Of a DNA stretch of 64,000 bases, positions 33,341 through 42,669 are shown piece after piece. The stretch is from Nevskia ramosa DSM 11499 (GTDB taxonomy: Bacteria; Pseudomonadota; Gammaproteobacteria; Nevskiales; Nevskiaceae): the NCBI RefSeq assembly GCF_000420645.1, contig NZ_ATVI01000009.1, forward strand, positions 186,001 through 250,000. Direction: 5' to 3'. The notes below the pieces were generated by a model. The model saw nothing but the letters and a program-made list of their open reading frames with translations, was not told where the DNA came from and did not search any database. How positions within the stretch are numbered: position 1 is the stretch's first letter; every line of letters begins with the position of its first letter. A program made the position numbers and the translations under genes.

Positions 33341-35995
33341 TCAGGGCTGCTTCTGCGCGGCTCGCAGACGGACCAGCACGCTCTGCTCGGGATCGACTTC
33401 GGCGGACAAGGTATTGATCGCCGCCTGCAGACGCCGGCTTCCGGCGTCGTCCGCACCCGCGGCCCGTTCGGCGATACCGAGCAGGCCGTTGGCCATCGCC
33501 GCTTCCGGATGGCCAACGCCCTCATGGCGCTCGAACAGTTCCACCGCGGCCTTCAGTTCCTCACGCGCGGCTGCTGCCCGCGCTGGTTGCAGCAGCAGGA
33601 TCTGACCGAGCATCAGATGGCCACGCGCCAGTTCCAGCGGCGTGTCGGCGGTGATCCTGGCCAGTGCCTGACGGGCCACGGTTTCGGCGGCGGCCTGGAT
33701 GCTGGCGTCGACGGGCCGGTTGCTGGCGGCGATCAGTGCCTGCTGCAGCTCGGTGATCCGCACGGCGACGCTGCCATCGCCGTACTTGCGACGCAGGATT
33801 GCCAGCGCTTCGTCGATCATCACCGCCGCTTCCGGGCCGCGGCCGGTCTCCGCATACAGCAGCGCCAGATTGCGCAGGCTCAGGCCGAGATAGGGGTGGT
33901 CGGCCGCTTCCTTGCGGCGGATCGCCACCGCTTCGCCGAGCAGGCGCTCGGCTTCCGCGTAATGGCCGAGCCGGCGCAGGATCGCGCCGAGGTTGTGCGG
34001 CAGGCTGGAGTAGCGCAGCGCCTTCGGCTCACCGGCCGCCAGCGCCGCTTCGTAGCCGATGCGATGGATCGCCTCGGCTTCGCGCCAGGCGCCGGCGCGG
34101 TCCAGCGACACGCCGAGATCGCCACGGACTCGCGCCACTTCCGAAGGCCGCGCCTTGGGATCGTGCTCGAAGCGGGCGAGGGCCGCGCGGCGCAGGCGCA
34201 CGGCTTCGTCGAGTCTTCCGCGCGAAGCCTCGACGGCGGCGAGATCGTTCTGCAGATCGGCAACTTCGAGGCTGTCCGCGCCATGCAGGCTGGCCAGGAT
34301 GCGGATCGCTTCGAGCAGCAGCGGCGCGGCTTCGTCGAAGCGGCCGCTGTCGATCAGGTTGTTGGCCAGGGTGTTGATGAAGCGGGCGCGGACTGCGCTG
34401 TCGGCACCATGCACTTGTTCGGCGAGGGCGATCGAGCGCCGGCCGATCGCTTCGCCGGCCCGGTAATCGCCCAGGCCCTGGTAGGTGTTGACCAGCACTT
34501 CGTTGAGCGTCAGCTGGACGTCTGGCATCGCTGCCAGCTCGCGCTCGACCCGCTCGGCGCTGCCTTCGACGACGCTGCGCAGCGTCGGCTCGTGGCCGCC
34601 GTTCTCCCAGTTGTCCGAGGCGCTGAACAGGCTGACCAGAAAGCCCTGCACGGCTTCGGACTTGCGCGCTTCGAGCAGCGCCCGCTGCCACTGCCACAGA
34701 CTCAGACCGAGGCCGATGCTCAAGCTCAGCAGCACCGCCGCGCCCAGGCTTGCCTGCAGGCGGTTGCGCCGCAGCCACAGCCGGCCTCGATAGCGCCAGT
34801 CACCGGGCGCGGCCTGCAGCGGCCGGTGCGCCAGCCAGTTGTCGAGATCGGCGATCAAGGCCGTCATCGTCGGATAACGATCCTCCGGCGCCTTGCGCAT
34901 GGCCTTGGCCAGCACGGCGTCGAGACCGCTACCGAGCTTGGCCGCGTCGATCGGTTGATCGCCAGGTTGCCAGCCGGCGGGACGCGCGCCGCCGATCATC
35001 CGCGACAGGCGCGGCGCTTCGACATGCAGCACCGCATGTTCGAGCGCGGCGCGGCCGGGCCGTTCGCCACGCAGCGGCCGCTGGCCGGCCAGCAGCTCGA
35101 ACAGCAGCACGGCGAGCGCATAGACATCGCAAGCGATGCCGGTCGCTTCGCCGGCGATCTGCTCGGGGGCCGCGTAGTCCAGGGTCAGGCCGCGGCCATG
35201 CAGGCGGGTCAGCGCGGTGCGCGAATCGGTATGGCCGCTGCTGTCGTCATCGAGCATCGAGGCGATGCCGAAATCGAGCAGCTTGACCTCACCCGCGCGG
35301 GTCACCATCACGTTCGACGGCTTCAGATCGCGATGCACGACCAGCCGCGAATGCGCGTACTCGACCGCGTGGCCGATGGCGATCGCCAGGCGCACACGAT
35401 CGGCGACGGTCGGCGCCTGCTCGCGCACGTGATCGATCAGGCTGCGGCCATCGACGTACTCGAGCACGAGGTAGGGCTGCTCGCCGACCACGCCGGCATC
35501 GAGCAGCCGGGCGATACCCGGATGAGACAGCCGCGCCAGCAGATTGCGCTCGCGGGCGAAGCGGGCGCCGAGCCGGCGGGCATCGCTGCTGGTGGCGAGC
35601 AGCTTGATTGCCGCCTGGCCTTCGTAGAGGCGATCAGTACGAGTGGCCAGCCAGACTTCACCCATGCCACCGGTGCCGAGGCGGCGGCTGACCTGCCAGG
35701 GACCGAAGGACTGGCCGGGCTGTGCGGCCGGAACCTCCGCCGGGTCTTCGCCGAGGGCGGCGTGCAAGGCCTGCGGATAAGACGGCAGCGCGCCACCGCT
35801 GATCGTGAACAGGTTTCCGGCGCCGGGCAGCGTGCTGCGATGGTCCTCGTGACCGAGCAGGCGCTGCACCGCATCGGCGGCCGGCGGATCGCGCTCGCGC
35901 AGCGCGGCCAGCCAGGCGGGGCGCGCGGCTTCGTCGAGGTCCAGCGCTTCATCGAGCAGGCTCGACCAAGCGGCCCATTGTTCGCGGGCGATCAA
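33341..35995 (-). CDS. Transmembrane Ser/Thr protein kinase with TPR-like sensor region
   Basis: An 884-residue Hanks-type kinase. Residues 1-95 form an extra N-terminal part; the kinase domain has the glycine loop GTGGMGEVW (107-115), Lys131, HRDLKPSN (221-228), DFG (241-243) and APE (276-278), so it should be active. One membrane helix follows at about 414-434. The remaining ~440 residues are TPR-like helical repeats (for example ALAEQVHGADSAVRARFINTLANNL) outside the membrane or in the periplasm. It probably starts at a TTG (35995). It is just downstream of the ECF sigma gene, with a candidate ECF promoter in between, so it is likely to control that sigma factor by phosphorylation; this is inferred from known ECF-kinase pairs. 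Confidence 0.9.
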   Translation of the reverse strand: MIAREQWAAWSSLLDEALDLDEAARPAWLAALRERDPPAADAVQRLLGHEDHRSTLPGAGNLFTISGGALPSYPQALHAALGEDPAEVPAAQPGQSFGPWQVSRRLGTGGMGEVWLATRTDRLYEGQAAIKLLATSSDARRLGARFARERNLLARLSHPGIARLLDAGVVGEQPYLVLEYVDGRSLIDHVREQAPTVADRVRLAIAIGHAVEYAHSRLVVHRDLKPSNVMVTRAGEVKLLDFGIASMLDDDSSGHTDSRTALTRLHGRGLTLDYAAPEQIAGEATGIACDVYALAVLLFELLAGQRPLRGERPGRAALEHAVLHVEAPRLSRMIGGARPAGWQPGDQPIDAAKLGSGLDAVLAKAMRKAPEDRYPTMTALIADLDNWLAHRPLQAAPGDWRYRGRLWLRRNRLQASLGAAVLLSLSIGLGLSLWQWQRALLEARKSEAVQGFLVSLFSASDNWENGGHEPTLRSVVEGSAERVERELAAMPDVQLTLNEVLVNTYQGLGDYRAGEAIGRRSIALAEQVHGADSAVRARFINTLANNLIDSGRFDEAAPLLLEAIRILASLHGADSLEVADLQNDLAAVEASRGRLDEAVRLRRAALARFEHDPKARPSEVARVRGDLGVSLDRAGAWREAEAIHRIGYEAALAAGEPKALRYSSLPHNLGAILRRLGHYAEAERLLGEAVAIRRKEAADHPYLGLSLRNLALLYAETGRGPEAAVMIDEALAILRRKYGDGSVAVRITELQQALIAASNRPVDASIQAAAETVARQALARITADTPLELARGHLMLGQILLLQPARAAAAREELKAAVELFERHEGVGHPEAAMANGLLGIAERAAGADDAGSRRLQAAINTLSAEVDPEQSVLVRLRAAQKQP

Positions 35996-36048
35996 GACGC
36001 GCGCTGCTCCGTTGCAGGCCGGCGCCGATCGCGGGCCCTGTACTTGTC

Positions 36049-36077
36049 AGGACGCATTCTTGGCGCCGATCACGACA
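36049..36077 (-). promoter_or_regulatory. Candidate ECF-sigma promoter (copy a)
   Basis: On the minus strand: TGTCGTGAT-N13-GCGTCCT, parts at 36069-36077 and 36049-36055. It lies between the sigma gene stop (36096) and the kinase start (35995), 54 bases from the latter, and would let the kinase be made under sigma control. Confidence 0.72.
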
Positions 36078-36095
36078 GCGCCGGCTCGACTGGGG

Positions 36096-36653
36096 TCACG
36101 GCGCCAGCAGCTCGGCGAGCAGCAGCCGCGCCTTCTTCAACTCGCGGTCGACCGTGCGGGTCGACACCGCCCGCGCCTCGGCGATCTCGGCAATGGTCAT
36201 GCCGGCGAAGAAGTGCATCTCCACCGTCTGGCTCAGGGTTTCATCGAGTGCGCGCATCTGCTCGATCGCGGCATCGAGCGCGGCCAGGTCCTGGCTGAGC
36301 CCGGCTTCGGCCGGCACGTCGTCGGCGTGCGACAGGGTCAGCATCTGCACGTCGCCGCCGCGCTTCTCGGTGGCCCGGGCGCGCAGGTGATCGAGCACCA
36401 CCGAACGCAGCGCGCGGCCGACATAGGCGAAGAACTGCAGCTTCCGATCACCGTGCAGGCCCTCGCGCTCGGCCATGCGCAGGAAGCCTTCGTGGACCAG
36501 CGCCGTGGTGTCCAGCCCGGTGACGCCACCGGCCTCGATCAGCCGCGCGCGGGCAATGCGGCGGATGTCCGGATAGAGCAGCGCGTAGATCTGCTGCACG
36601 GCCGCAGCATCGCCGGACGAAGCAGCGCCGAGCAGTCGGGTGATGTCGCTCAT
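36096..36653 (-). CDS. ECF-type RNA polymerase sigma factor
   Basis: A 185-residue ECF sigma factor. Region 2 includes LYPDIRRIARARL and LVHEGFLRMAEREG, and FFAYVGRALRSVVLDHLR; region 4 ends with a helix-turn-helix MTIAEIAEARAVSTRTVDRELKKARLLL. It belongs to the group of ECF factors encoded next to Ser/Thr kinases, which have no classic anti-sigma factor. No anti-sigma gene is visible here either. ATG 36653 is preferred; a TTG three codons earlier is possible. The four candidate promoters downstream on the same strand are its most likely targets. No copy of that sequence was seen before its own gene. Confidence 0.9.
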   Translation of the reverse strand: MSDITRLLGAASSGDAAAVQQIYALLYPDIRRIARARLIEAGGVTGLDTTALVHEGFLRMAEREGLHGDRKLQFFAYVGRALRSVVLDHLRARATEKRGGDVQMLTLSHADDVPAEAGLSQDLAALDAAIEQMRALDETLSQTVEMHFFAGMTIAEIAEARAVSTRTVDRELKKARLLLAELLAP

Positions 36654-36725
36654 GGCAGGCAACGATCGGGAGTCGGAACGATGGGCGAAGGCGATCGCCC
36701 GGCGCGTTCCTTCATCGCCCGTCGG

Positions 36726-37733
36726 TCACCACAGCGCTGCATGTTCCTCGACCACGCCGAAACCCGATACCCGGGCCTGCCCGACGCGCCCTTCGAAGCG
36801 GCCGAACGGTTGCGCGAAGCGGCTGGCCAGCCACAGCGCGTTCAGATGCTCGGCGCGCTGGCCATCCGGCGTGAACGTGACATCGACGAGGCCGTCCGCG
36901 GTGCGGATGCGCCACGGCGCCATCAGCTGTGCGGGGTCGTAGTCAAACGTCGCCTGGGCCAGAGGAATCAGTTCGTCGCCGAGCCATAGCGCGTTCTCCA
37001 GCCCGTTCATGAAATGGGCGACGACATTGATGCCGAGCTTGCGACCGTCGTCGGTAAGGCCATCGAGGCTGGCCCAGTTCCACAGCGAGCTGCGCGGTGG
37101 ATAGCCGAGCGTGAAATCGAGCGCGCCGCTGGCGGCCACGTCGATCGTCGTGCCGTCGATGCCGAGACGCAGCGCCACCGGCACAGCGCACAGCTTCCAG
37201 GTGTGATGGAACGGCCGGCCCGGCGCGCTGCTGATCGCGCTCAGGCCATCGCCACTGCGCGCCACATCCATCGCCACGGTCAGCCGCGGACTGGCGAAGC
37301 GGACTTGCCAGCCCTCGGCGCTCGGCGTGATCTGCCAGCGCTTGCCGCCGCGTTTGCCGCGCTGGGCCAGCTGCCAGGGCTGTCGCCAGTCCGGCGCGAA
37401 GTTCGCGGCGAAGCCGAGCGGCAAGGTCGCTTTCTCCTCGATCAGCCGCTGCTGCTCGCGGTCATAGACGTAGACGAACGCGGTGGCGACCAGACCGGCA
37501 TCGACGATCGCGTAACCGACGCTGTAGCGCTCGGTGACTGCCGAGAAGTACATCCAGCCCTTGCGCTGCAATCGCCGCCGCGACAGCAGCCCATGGTTGC
37601 CGTCCCAGGCAGCGGTCGACAGATCGGCGATCGTGCCGCGGTAGCGGCCGGATGCCGCCGGTCTGCCGACGCCGGCATCGAGCGCCGGTGGAGCGGGGGG
37701 CAGCGCGGGCATTGACGGAATCGGCGGGTTCAT
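36726..37733 (-). CDS. DUF2804-family protein
   Basis: A 335-residue protein of the DUF2804 family, cytoplasmic by appearance (no signal peptide). It begins with a Pro/Ala-rich stretch and has [34 protein letters not shown] and the C-terminal [13 protein letters not shown], all typical of the family. Structure prediction groups such proteins with lipocalin-like or CrtC-like beta barrels, but the reaction is not known. It lies 72 bases upstream of the sigma factor on the same strand and might share its transcript. It is divergent from tex. Confidence 0.8.
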   Translation of the reverse strand: MNPPIPSMPALPPAPPALDAGVGRPAASGRYRGTIADLSTAAWDGNHGLLSRRRLQRKGWMYFSAVTERYSVGYAIVDAGLVATAFVYVYDREQQRLIEEKATLPLGFAANFAPDWRQPWQLAQRGKRGGKRWQITPSAEGWQVRFASPRLTVAMDVARSGDGLSAISSAPGRPFHHTWKLCAVPVALRLGIDGTTIDVAASGALDFTLGYPPRSSLWNWASLDGLTDDGRKLGINVVAHFMNGLENALWLGDELIPLAQATFDYDPAQLMAPWRIRTADGLVDVTFTPDGQRAEHLNALWLASRFAQPFGRFEGRVGQARVSGFGVVEEHAALW

Positions 37734-37888
37734 CAGGCAGGCGCGCAGGTCGACGGACGGCCATTGTGCGTTGTCAGTCCGGTTCCAGGCGACATCGGCG
37801 CGCTCTTGTCAATCTTGGTGGGGTCTTGGTTTTTGGGCCCCGCAGGCGCTATCGTCCGGCCCCGCTTCCTGTTCTGCTTCCGCCACAC

Positions 37889-40213
37889 ATGACTGCTGCC
37901 GACCGCGTTCACCGCGACATCCTGAATCTCATCGCCATCGAGATCGGCGCCCAGCCGCGCCAGGTGTCGGCGGCGGTCGATCTGCTCGATGAGGGCGCGA
38001 CCGTGCCTTTCATCTCGCGCTATCGCAAGGAAGTCACCGGCGGGCTCGACGACACCCAGTTGCGCAAGCTCGAAGAGCGCCTGGGCTATCTGCGCGAACT
38101 CGAGGATCGCCGCGCGGCGGTGCTCGATTCGATCCGCAGCCAGGGCAAGCTCGGCGAGGATCTGGAAGCGAAGATCAATGCCGCGACCACCAAGGCCGAG
38201 GTCGAGGATCTCTATCTGCCGTACAAGCCGAAGCGCCGCACCCGTGGCGAAATCGCCCGCGAGCGTGGCCTGGAGCCGCTGGCCGAGCTGATCCTCAACG
38301 ATCGCAGCGTGGTGCCGAGTGTCGTCGCCCTGCCGTTCGTGCAGGGCGAAGTCACCGACGCGAAGATCGCGCTCGACGGTGCCCGCGACATCCTCACCGA
38401 GCGCTTCGCCGAAGACGCGGCGCTGCTCGGCCAGCTTCGTACCTATCTGCGCGAACGCGGCGAGCTGCGCGCCAAGCTGATCGAAGGCAAGGCCGATGCC
38501 GGCGCCAAGTTCAGCGATTACTTCGATCATCACGAGCCGCTGGCCAAGGTCGCCGGCCATCGCGCGCTGGCGATGATGCGTGGCCGCAACGAGGAATTCC
38601 TGAGCATCGATATCGAAGTCGATGCCGACGATGTGTCGCCGTACAAGCCGATCGAAAAGATGATCGCGGCCTCCAAGGACATCAAAGCGGACGGCGGCGA
38701 AGCCGATGCCTGGCTGATGTCGGTGGCGCGCTGGACCTGGCGGGTGAAGCTGTCGATGAGCCTGTCGGTCGATCTGATGACCGAGCTGCGTACGCGTGCG
38801 GAGGCCGAAGCGATCGAAGTGTTCGCGCGCAATCTGAAGGCGCTGCTGCTGGCCGCACCGGCCGGCGCCAAGACCACGCTCGGCCTTGATCCGGGCATCC
38901 GCACCGGCTGCAAGATCGCGGTGATCGATGCCACCGGCAAGCTGCTCGATACCGCCACGGTCTACCCGTTCCAGCCGCGCAACGATACCCGCGGCGCGCA
39001 GGCCGAGATCGCACGGCTGTGCAAGCTGCACAACGTCGAACTGATCGCCATCGGCAACGGCACCGGCAGCCGCGAGACCGAAAAACTGGTCGCCGAACTG
39101 CTGCCGCTATTGCCCGAGCCAAGGCCGCTGAAAGTGGTGGTCAGCGAGGCCGGCGCGTCGGTCTACTCGGCCTCCGAACTGGCGGCCAACGAATTCCCGA
39201 ATCTCGATGTCACCTTGCGCGGTGCGGTGTCGATCGCCCGTCGTCTGCAGGACCCGCTGGCCGAACTGGTGAAGATCGATCCGAAGTCGATCGGCGTTGG
39301 CCAGTACCAGCACGATGTCGATCAGTTCCGGCTCGCGAAGCAGCTTGATGCGGTGGTCGAGGATGCGGTGAACGCGGTCGGTGTCGACCTGAACACGGCG
39401 TCCGCGCCACTGCTGGCGCGGGTGTCCGGCCTGAGCCGTTCGATGGCCGAAGGCATCGTCTTCCATCGCGACAGCCACGGCGCCTTCAAGTCGCGCAAGG
39501 CGCTGCTGACCGTGTCACGCCTGGGCCCGAAGACCTTCGAACAGTGCGCCGGCTTCCTGCGCATTCGCGATGGCGAAGAGCCGCTCGATGCCTCGTCAGT
39601 GCATCCGGAAGCCTACGAAGTGGCGCGGCAGATCGTCAGCGCCTGCGGCCGCGATCTGCGCGAGGTGATGGGCGACAGCGCGGCCTTGAAGAAGGTCGAC
39701 CCCAAGCAGTTCATCAGCGAGCACTTCGGCCTGCCGACGGTGCGCGACATCATCAGCGAACTCGAAAAGCCCGGTCGCGATCCGCGCCCCGAGTTCAAGA
39801 CCGCAACCTTCGCCGACGGCATCAACGAAGTCGTTGATCTCAAGCCAGGCATGATCCTCGAAGGCACGGTGACCAATGTCGCGGCCTTCGGTGCCTTCGT
39901 CGACATCGGCGTGCATCAGGACGGGCTGGTGCACGTCTCGCAATTGTCCGACCGCTTCATCAAGGACCCGCACGAGGTAGTCAAGGCTGGGCAGATCGTC
40001 AAGGTTCGGGTTGTCGATGTCGACGTGAAGCGCGGCCGCATCGCGCTGTCGATGAAGAAGGACGATGGCTCGGCGGCGCCGGTGGCCGGCGCCCGTGGTG
40101 CGGAGCGTGCGCCGGACCGGCGCAGCACGCAGCCGCAGCGCGGCTCGCAGAAGCCGGCGGCGCCGCTAGGTTCGCTGGGTAGTGCCTTGGCGGATGCGCT
40201 GAAGAAGCGCTGA
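37889..40213 (+). CDS. tex: Tex-family transcription accessory / RNA-binding protein
   Basis: A 774-residue Tex (YhgF) protein, nearly the same length as E. coli YhgF. In order: N-terminal helical part with [27 protein letters not shown], an RNase H-like core ([16 protein letters not shown]), helix-hairpin-helix part ([25 protein letters not shown]), and a C-terminal S1 RNA-binding domain ([34 protein letters not shown]) followed by an Ala/Arg-rich tail. The ATG at 37889 matches the family N-terminus; the frame is open upstream without conserved sequence. It ends at a strong terminator. Tex proteins take part in transcription and ribosome-linked RNA metabolism. Confidence 0.95.
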   Translation: MTAADRVHRDILNLIAIEIGAQPRQVSAAVDLLDEGATVPFISRYRKEVTGGLDDTQLRKLEERLGYLRELEDRRAAVLDSIRSQGKLGEDLEAKINAATTKAEVEDLYLPYKPKRRTRGEIARERGLEPLAELILNDRSVVPSVVALPFVQGEVTDAKIALDGARDILTERFAEDAALLGQLRTYLRERGELRAKLIEGKADAGAKFSDYFDHHEPLAKVAGHRALAMMRGRNEEFLSIDIEVDADDVSPYKPIEKMIAASKDIKADGGEADAWLMSVARWTWRVKLSMSLSVDLMTELRTRAEAEAIEVFARNLKALLLAAPAGAKTTLGLDPGIRTGCKIAVIDATGKLLDTATVYPFQPRNDTRGAQAEIARLCKLHNVELIAIGNGTGSRETEKLVAELLPLLPEPRPLKVVVSEAGASVYSASELAANEFPNLDVTLRGAVSIARRLQDPLAELVKIDPKSIGVGQYQHDVDQFRLAKQLDAVVEDAVNAVGVDLNTASAPLLARVSGLSRSMAEGIVFHRDSHGAFKSRKALLTVSRLGPKTFEQCAGFLRIRDGEEPLDASSVHPEAYEVARQIVSACGRDLREVMGDSAALKKVDPKQFISEHFGLPTVRDIISELEKPGRDPRPEFKTATFADGINEVVDLKPGMILEGTVTNVAAFGAFVDIGVHQDGLVHVSQLSDRFIKDPHEVVKAGQIVKVRVVDVDVKRGRIALSMKKDDGSAAPVAGARGAERAPDRRSTQPQRGSQKPAAPLGSLGSALADALKKR

Positions 40214-40215
40214 AA

Positions 40216-40246
40216 GCTTTCTCCCCCGCGATACGGGGGAGAAAGC
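40216..40246. terminator. Strong bidirectional terminator hairpin
   Basis: GCTTTCTCCCCCG (40216-40228) pairs perfectly over 13 bases with CGGGGGAGAAAGC (40234-40246) around the loop CGATA. It lies between the convergent tex (stop 40213) and the Old Yellow Enzyme gene (stop 40258). Confidence 0.88.
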
Positions 40247-40257
40247 AAGCGCTCGGC

Positions 40258-41436
40258 TCAGGCCGACCGCGCCTGCTTCGCCGAAGCGATCCGCGTCTGC
40301 TCGGAAGTCCCAGGCGCCGGCCAGCCGATGCAGGAATCGTGGGCGCGGAAATTCCGCAGCCACCAGGCCCAGTCTTCCGGCACCAGCGAGAACGGGTCTT
40401 CGTGGGCCAGTTCGCGCGCGGCCCAGACCGGCCAGTGCGGATTGGCCAGCGCCGGGCGGCCGAGCATGGCGATGTCGATCAGCTCCTCGCGGATCACCTG
40501 ATCGGCCACTGACGGCAGGCCGAGATTCCAGCTGGCCGCGACCGGAATGCCGACTTCATTCCTGAGCCGCGTCGCGCGCTCGACCATGAACGCCATGTCC
40601 GCGAACGGCGGCGCGCTCATCTCATCGGTATTGAAGCCGATGCTGAGATCGGCGAGGTCCAGGCCGTGGTCCTTCATCATCCGCACGGCTTCGATCGAGT
40701 CCTCGAACTGCACGCCTTTCGGGTGCAGATCGTCTGACCCCAAGCGCATGGTCAGCGGCAGCCGTTCGGGCCAGACCTTGCGCACGGCGTCGATCGCTTC
40801 GAGATGGAAACGGGCGCGATTGGCGACGCTGCCGCCGTACTCGTCAGTGCGCTGATTGGCCAGCGGCGAGAAGAAGCTGGAGCCGAGATAGCCGTGCGCG
40901 AAGTGCAGTTCCAGCCATTCGAAGCCGGCATCGGCGGCGCGGCGGGCACCGTCGGCGAACGCCTGGTGGATCGCCTTGATCTCGTCGCGCGTCAGTTCGT
41001 GCACGGGGTAGGTGCGATGGCCGCCGTAGGGAATCGCCGACGGCCCGACCACTGGCCAGCCGTCCGGATGATCCGGCGGCAATTGCGCGCCGCCCTGCCA
41101 GGGTTTGAGTTCCGAGCCCTTGCGGCCGGTGTGACCGAGCTGGATTGCCGGCACCGCGCCGAATTCCTTGATGATCGTCGTGACCCGTTTCAGGCCTTCG
41201 ATCTGCTCGTCCTTCCAGATGCCGCCGCAGCCGACGCTGGTGCGGCCGTCCGGCGTCACCGCGATCTGCTCCGGGAAGATCAGGCCGAAGCCGCCAGCGG
41301 CGCGCGAGCCCATCAGCATGATGTGGAAGTCGGTCATCTCGCCGTCGGTGGACCGGTACATGGTCATCGGCGACATGGCAATGCGGTTGCGCAGGGTCAC
41401 GCCCTTGAGCGTGTACGGGCTGAACAGGTTCGGCAT
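40258..41436 (-). CDS. Old Yellow Enzyme-family NAD(P)H:flavin oxidoreductase
   Basis: A 392-residue FMN-dependent ene-reductase or dienoyl reductase of the YqjM-like class. It opens NLFSPYTLKGVTLRNRIAMSPM and has the family core motif HFAHGYLGSSFFSPLANQRTDEYGGS, with MRLGSDD and the phosphate-binding C-terminal part (DIAMLGRPALANP). YqjM itself has a Cys in the motif SPMCMY that tunes the flavin; here the motif is SPMTMY, so a Thr takes its place. It is the downstream gene of a minus-strand run that begins at 43785, 122 bases after the CrtC/AttH-like gene. Substrate is unknown; xenobiotic or unsaturated ketone reduction would fit. Confidence 0.88.
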   Translation of the reverse strand: MPNLFSPYTLKGVTLRNRIAMSPMTMYRSTDGEMTDFHIMLMGSRAAGGFGLIFPEQIAVTPDGRTSVGCGGIWKDEQIEGLKRVTTIIKEFGAVPAIQLGHTGRKGSELKPWQGGAQLPPDHPDGWPVVGPSAIPYGGHRTYPVHELTRDEIKAIHQAFADGARRAADAGFEWLELHFAHGYLGSSFFSPLANQRTDEYGGSVANRARFHLEAIDAVRKVWPERLPLTMRLGSDDLHPKGVQFEDSIEAVRMMKDHGLDLADLSIGFNTDEMSAPPFADMAFMVERATRLRNEVGIPVAASWNLGLPSVADQVIREELIDIAMLGRPALANPHWPVWAARELAHEDPFSLVPEDWAWWLRNFRAHDSCIGWPAPGTSEQTRIASAKQARSA

Positions 41437-41558
41437 GTAACGGCTCCGGATCTGGTGGGGATGATCTGAGGCTACGGCCAGCGGCTTGTGGAGGATGCAC
41501 AGGGCTGGCCCGCAGCATTCATGCCGGATCGGTGCTCACGCGAACCTGGGGCAAACCC

Positions 41559-42656
41559 TCAAGGCATCGGATCCAGCAGCCCGGTCATTCCCAGCGGCGC
41601 ATAGGCACCGATCAGCAACTGCTCAAGCACGCCGAAACCCTGGCTGACGCGACCATCCGGCCCGGTCATCGTGGCGCTGACGAAAGCCTGGATGTGCGAG
41701 TACGGCGGCAGATGGGTGCGAATGTCGGCGGTGCGGATCTGGTCGTAGCCGACGGCCAGCGGCCCCTTGTTCAGGCCATGCGCCCAGTCCGGATTGAAGT
41801 AGCCGAGGCCGGTCATGAAGAACGGCCATTTCACCGTCAGGTCGATGCGCGTCTCGTCGCCATTGCGATGGACGAACTGGAACGAGGCCGAATCCGCATG
41901 ACGAGTGCCGGAAGGGATGCGCAGTGTCGAGGTGGCGCTGCGCAGATGCTCGACGTGCTTGCCGTTGCGGCCGATCACCGCACCCATGTTCCAGGGCTCG
42001 CCGTGCTCGTCGGCATTGAGGTTGTAGAGCACGTAGCAATCGTCGAAATGCAATGGCGACCACAGCCAGTGGAACTGCGAAAAGCCCGGCGGGTCCATCG
42101 GCTGCGGATCGGCCATGCCGATCGGTCGCACGCCCCAGGAACGATCGCGGGTGCCGGTCATGCCATCGACGACGAAGCGATTACCCTGCACCTCGATCCA
42201 GCCGCGGTAGTGGCCCTGCTGGGTCAGCCGGGTCAGGTCCATGAACATCCGCGGGCCGTTGCGGCGGGTGTAGCGCGGCTCTTCGAGCGCTTCGGCGTAG
42301 CCGCTGAACAGGATGTCGGCATGGATGCCGTGCTCGGCGGAATCCACCCGCACGCGCAGCTGCTGCAGCGGCACGACCACGTCGACCGAGATCGGCCCGA
42401 CCTGGGTATCCATGCGCTCCATCTTCAGATGCCGCGAGGCATGCAGGTTGTGCTGCACGCCATCGACGACGATGCAGAACGCCGCGTCCATGACGTTCAG
42501 CAGCGGATAGACGCCGAGCGCGGCGGCGAAGAACACGCTGCCTTCCGGGTTGTAGCCGTTGAAGAAATAGCGGTCGTAAAAGTTGCGATCGGTGCCGGCG
42601 TAGGCAATCGGCTCGGCCGTCTGGTGAATCGGGTAGTCGTCACCCTTGGTCAGCAT
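41559..42656 (-). CDS. CrtC/AttH-like (lipocalin-type) protein of unknown function
   Basis: A 365-residue protein without signal peptide that resembles the hydroxyneurosporene-synthase (CrtC)/AttH-like beta-barrel group. The recognisable part is GNRFVVDGMTGTRDRSWGVRP..QFHWLWSPLHFDD, with a tail of FGVLEQLLIGAY. Proteins of this type are often encoded next to an aminoglycoside-phosphotransferase-like kinase, as here: the kinase stop is 13 bases upstream. Both genes read away from a TetR regulator with a clear operator. They may modify a lipid or terpenoid-type substrate, but no activity can be assigned. Confidence 0.62.
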   Translation of the reverse strand: MLTKGDDYPIHQTAEPIAYAGTDRNFYDRYFFNGYNPEGSVFFAAALGVYPLLNVMDAAFCIVVDGVQHNLHASRHLKMERMDTQVGPISVDVVVPLQQLRVRVDSAEHGIHADILFSGYAEALEEPRYTRRNGPRMFMDLTRLTQQGHYRGWIEVQGNRFVVDGMTGTRDRSWGVRPIGMADPQPMDPPGFSQFHWLWSPLHFDDCYVLYNLNADEHGEPWNMGAVIGRNGKHVEHLRSATSTLRIPSGTRHADSASFQFVHRNGDETRIDLTVKWPFFMTGLGYFNPDWAHGLNKGPLAVGYDQIRTADIRTHLPPYSHIQAFVSATMTGPDGRVSQGFGVLEQLLIGAYAPLGMTGLLDPMP

Positions 42657-42669
42657 GTCGTGTCTCGGC

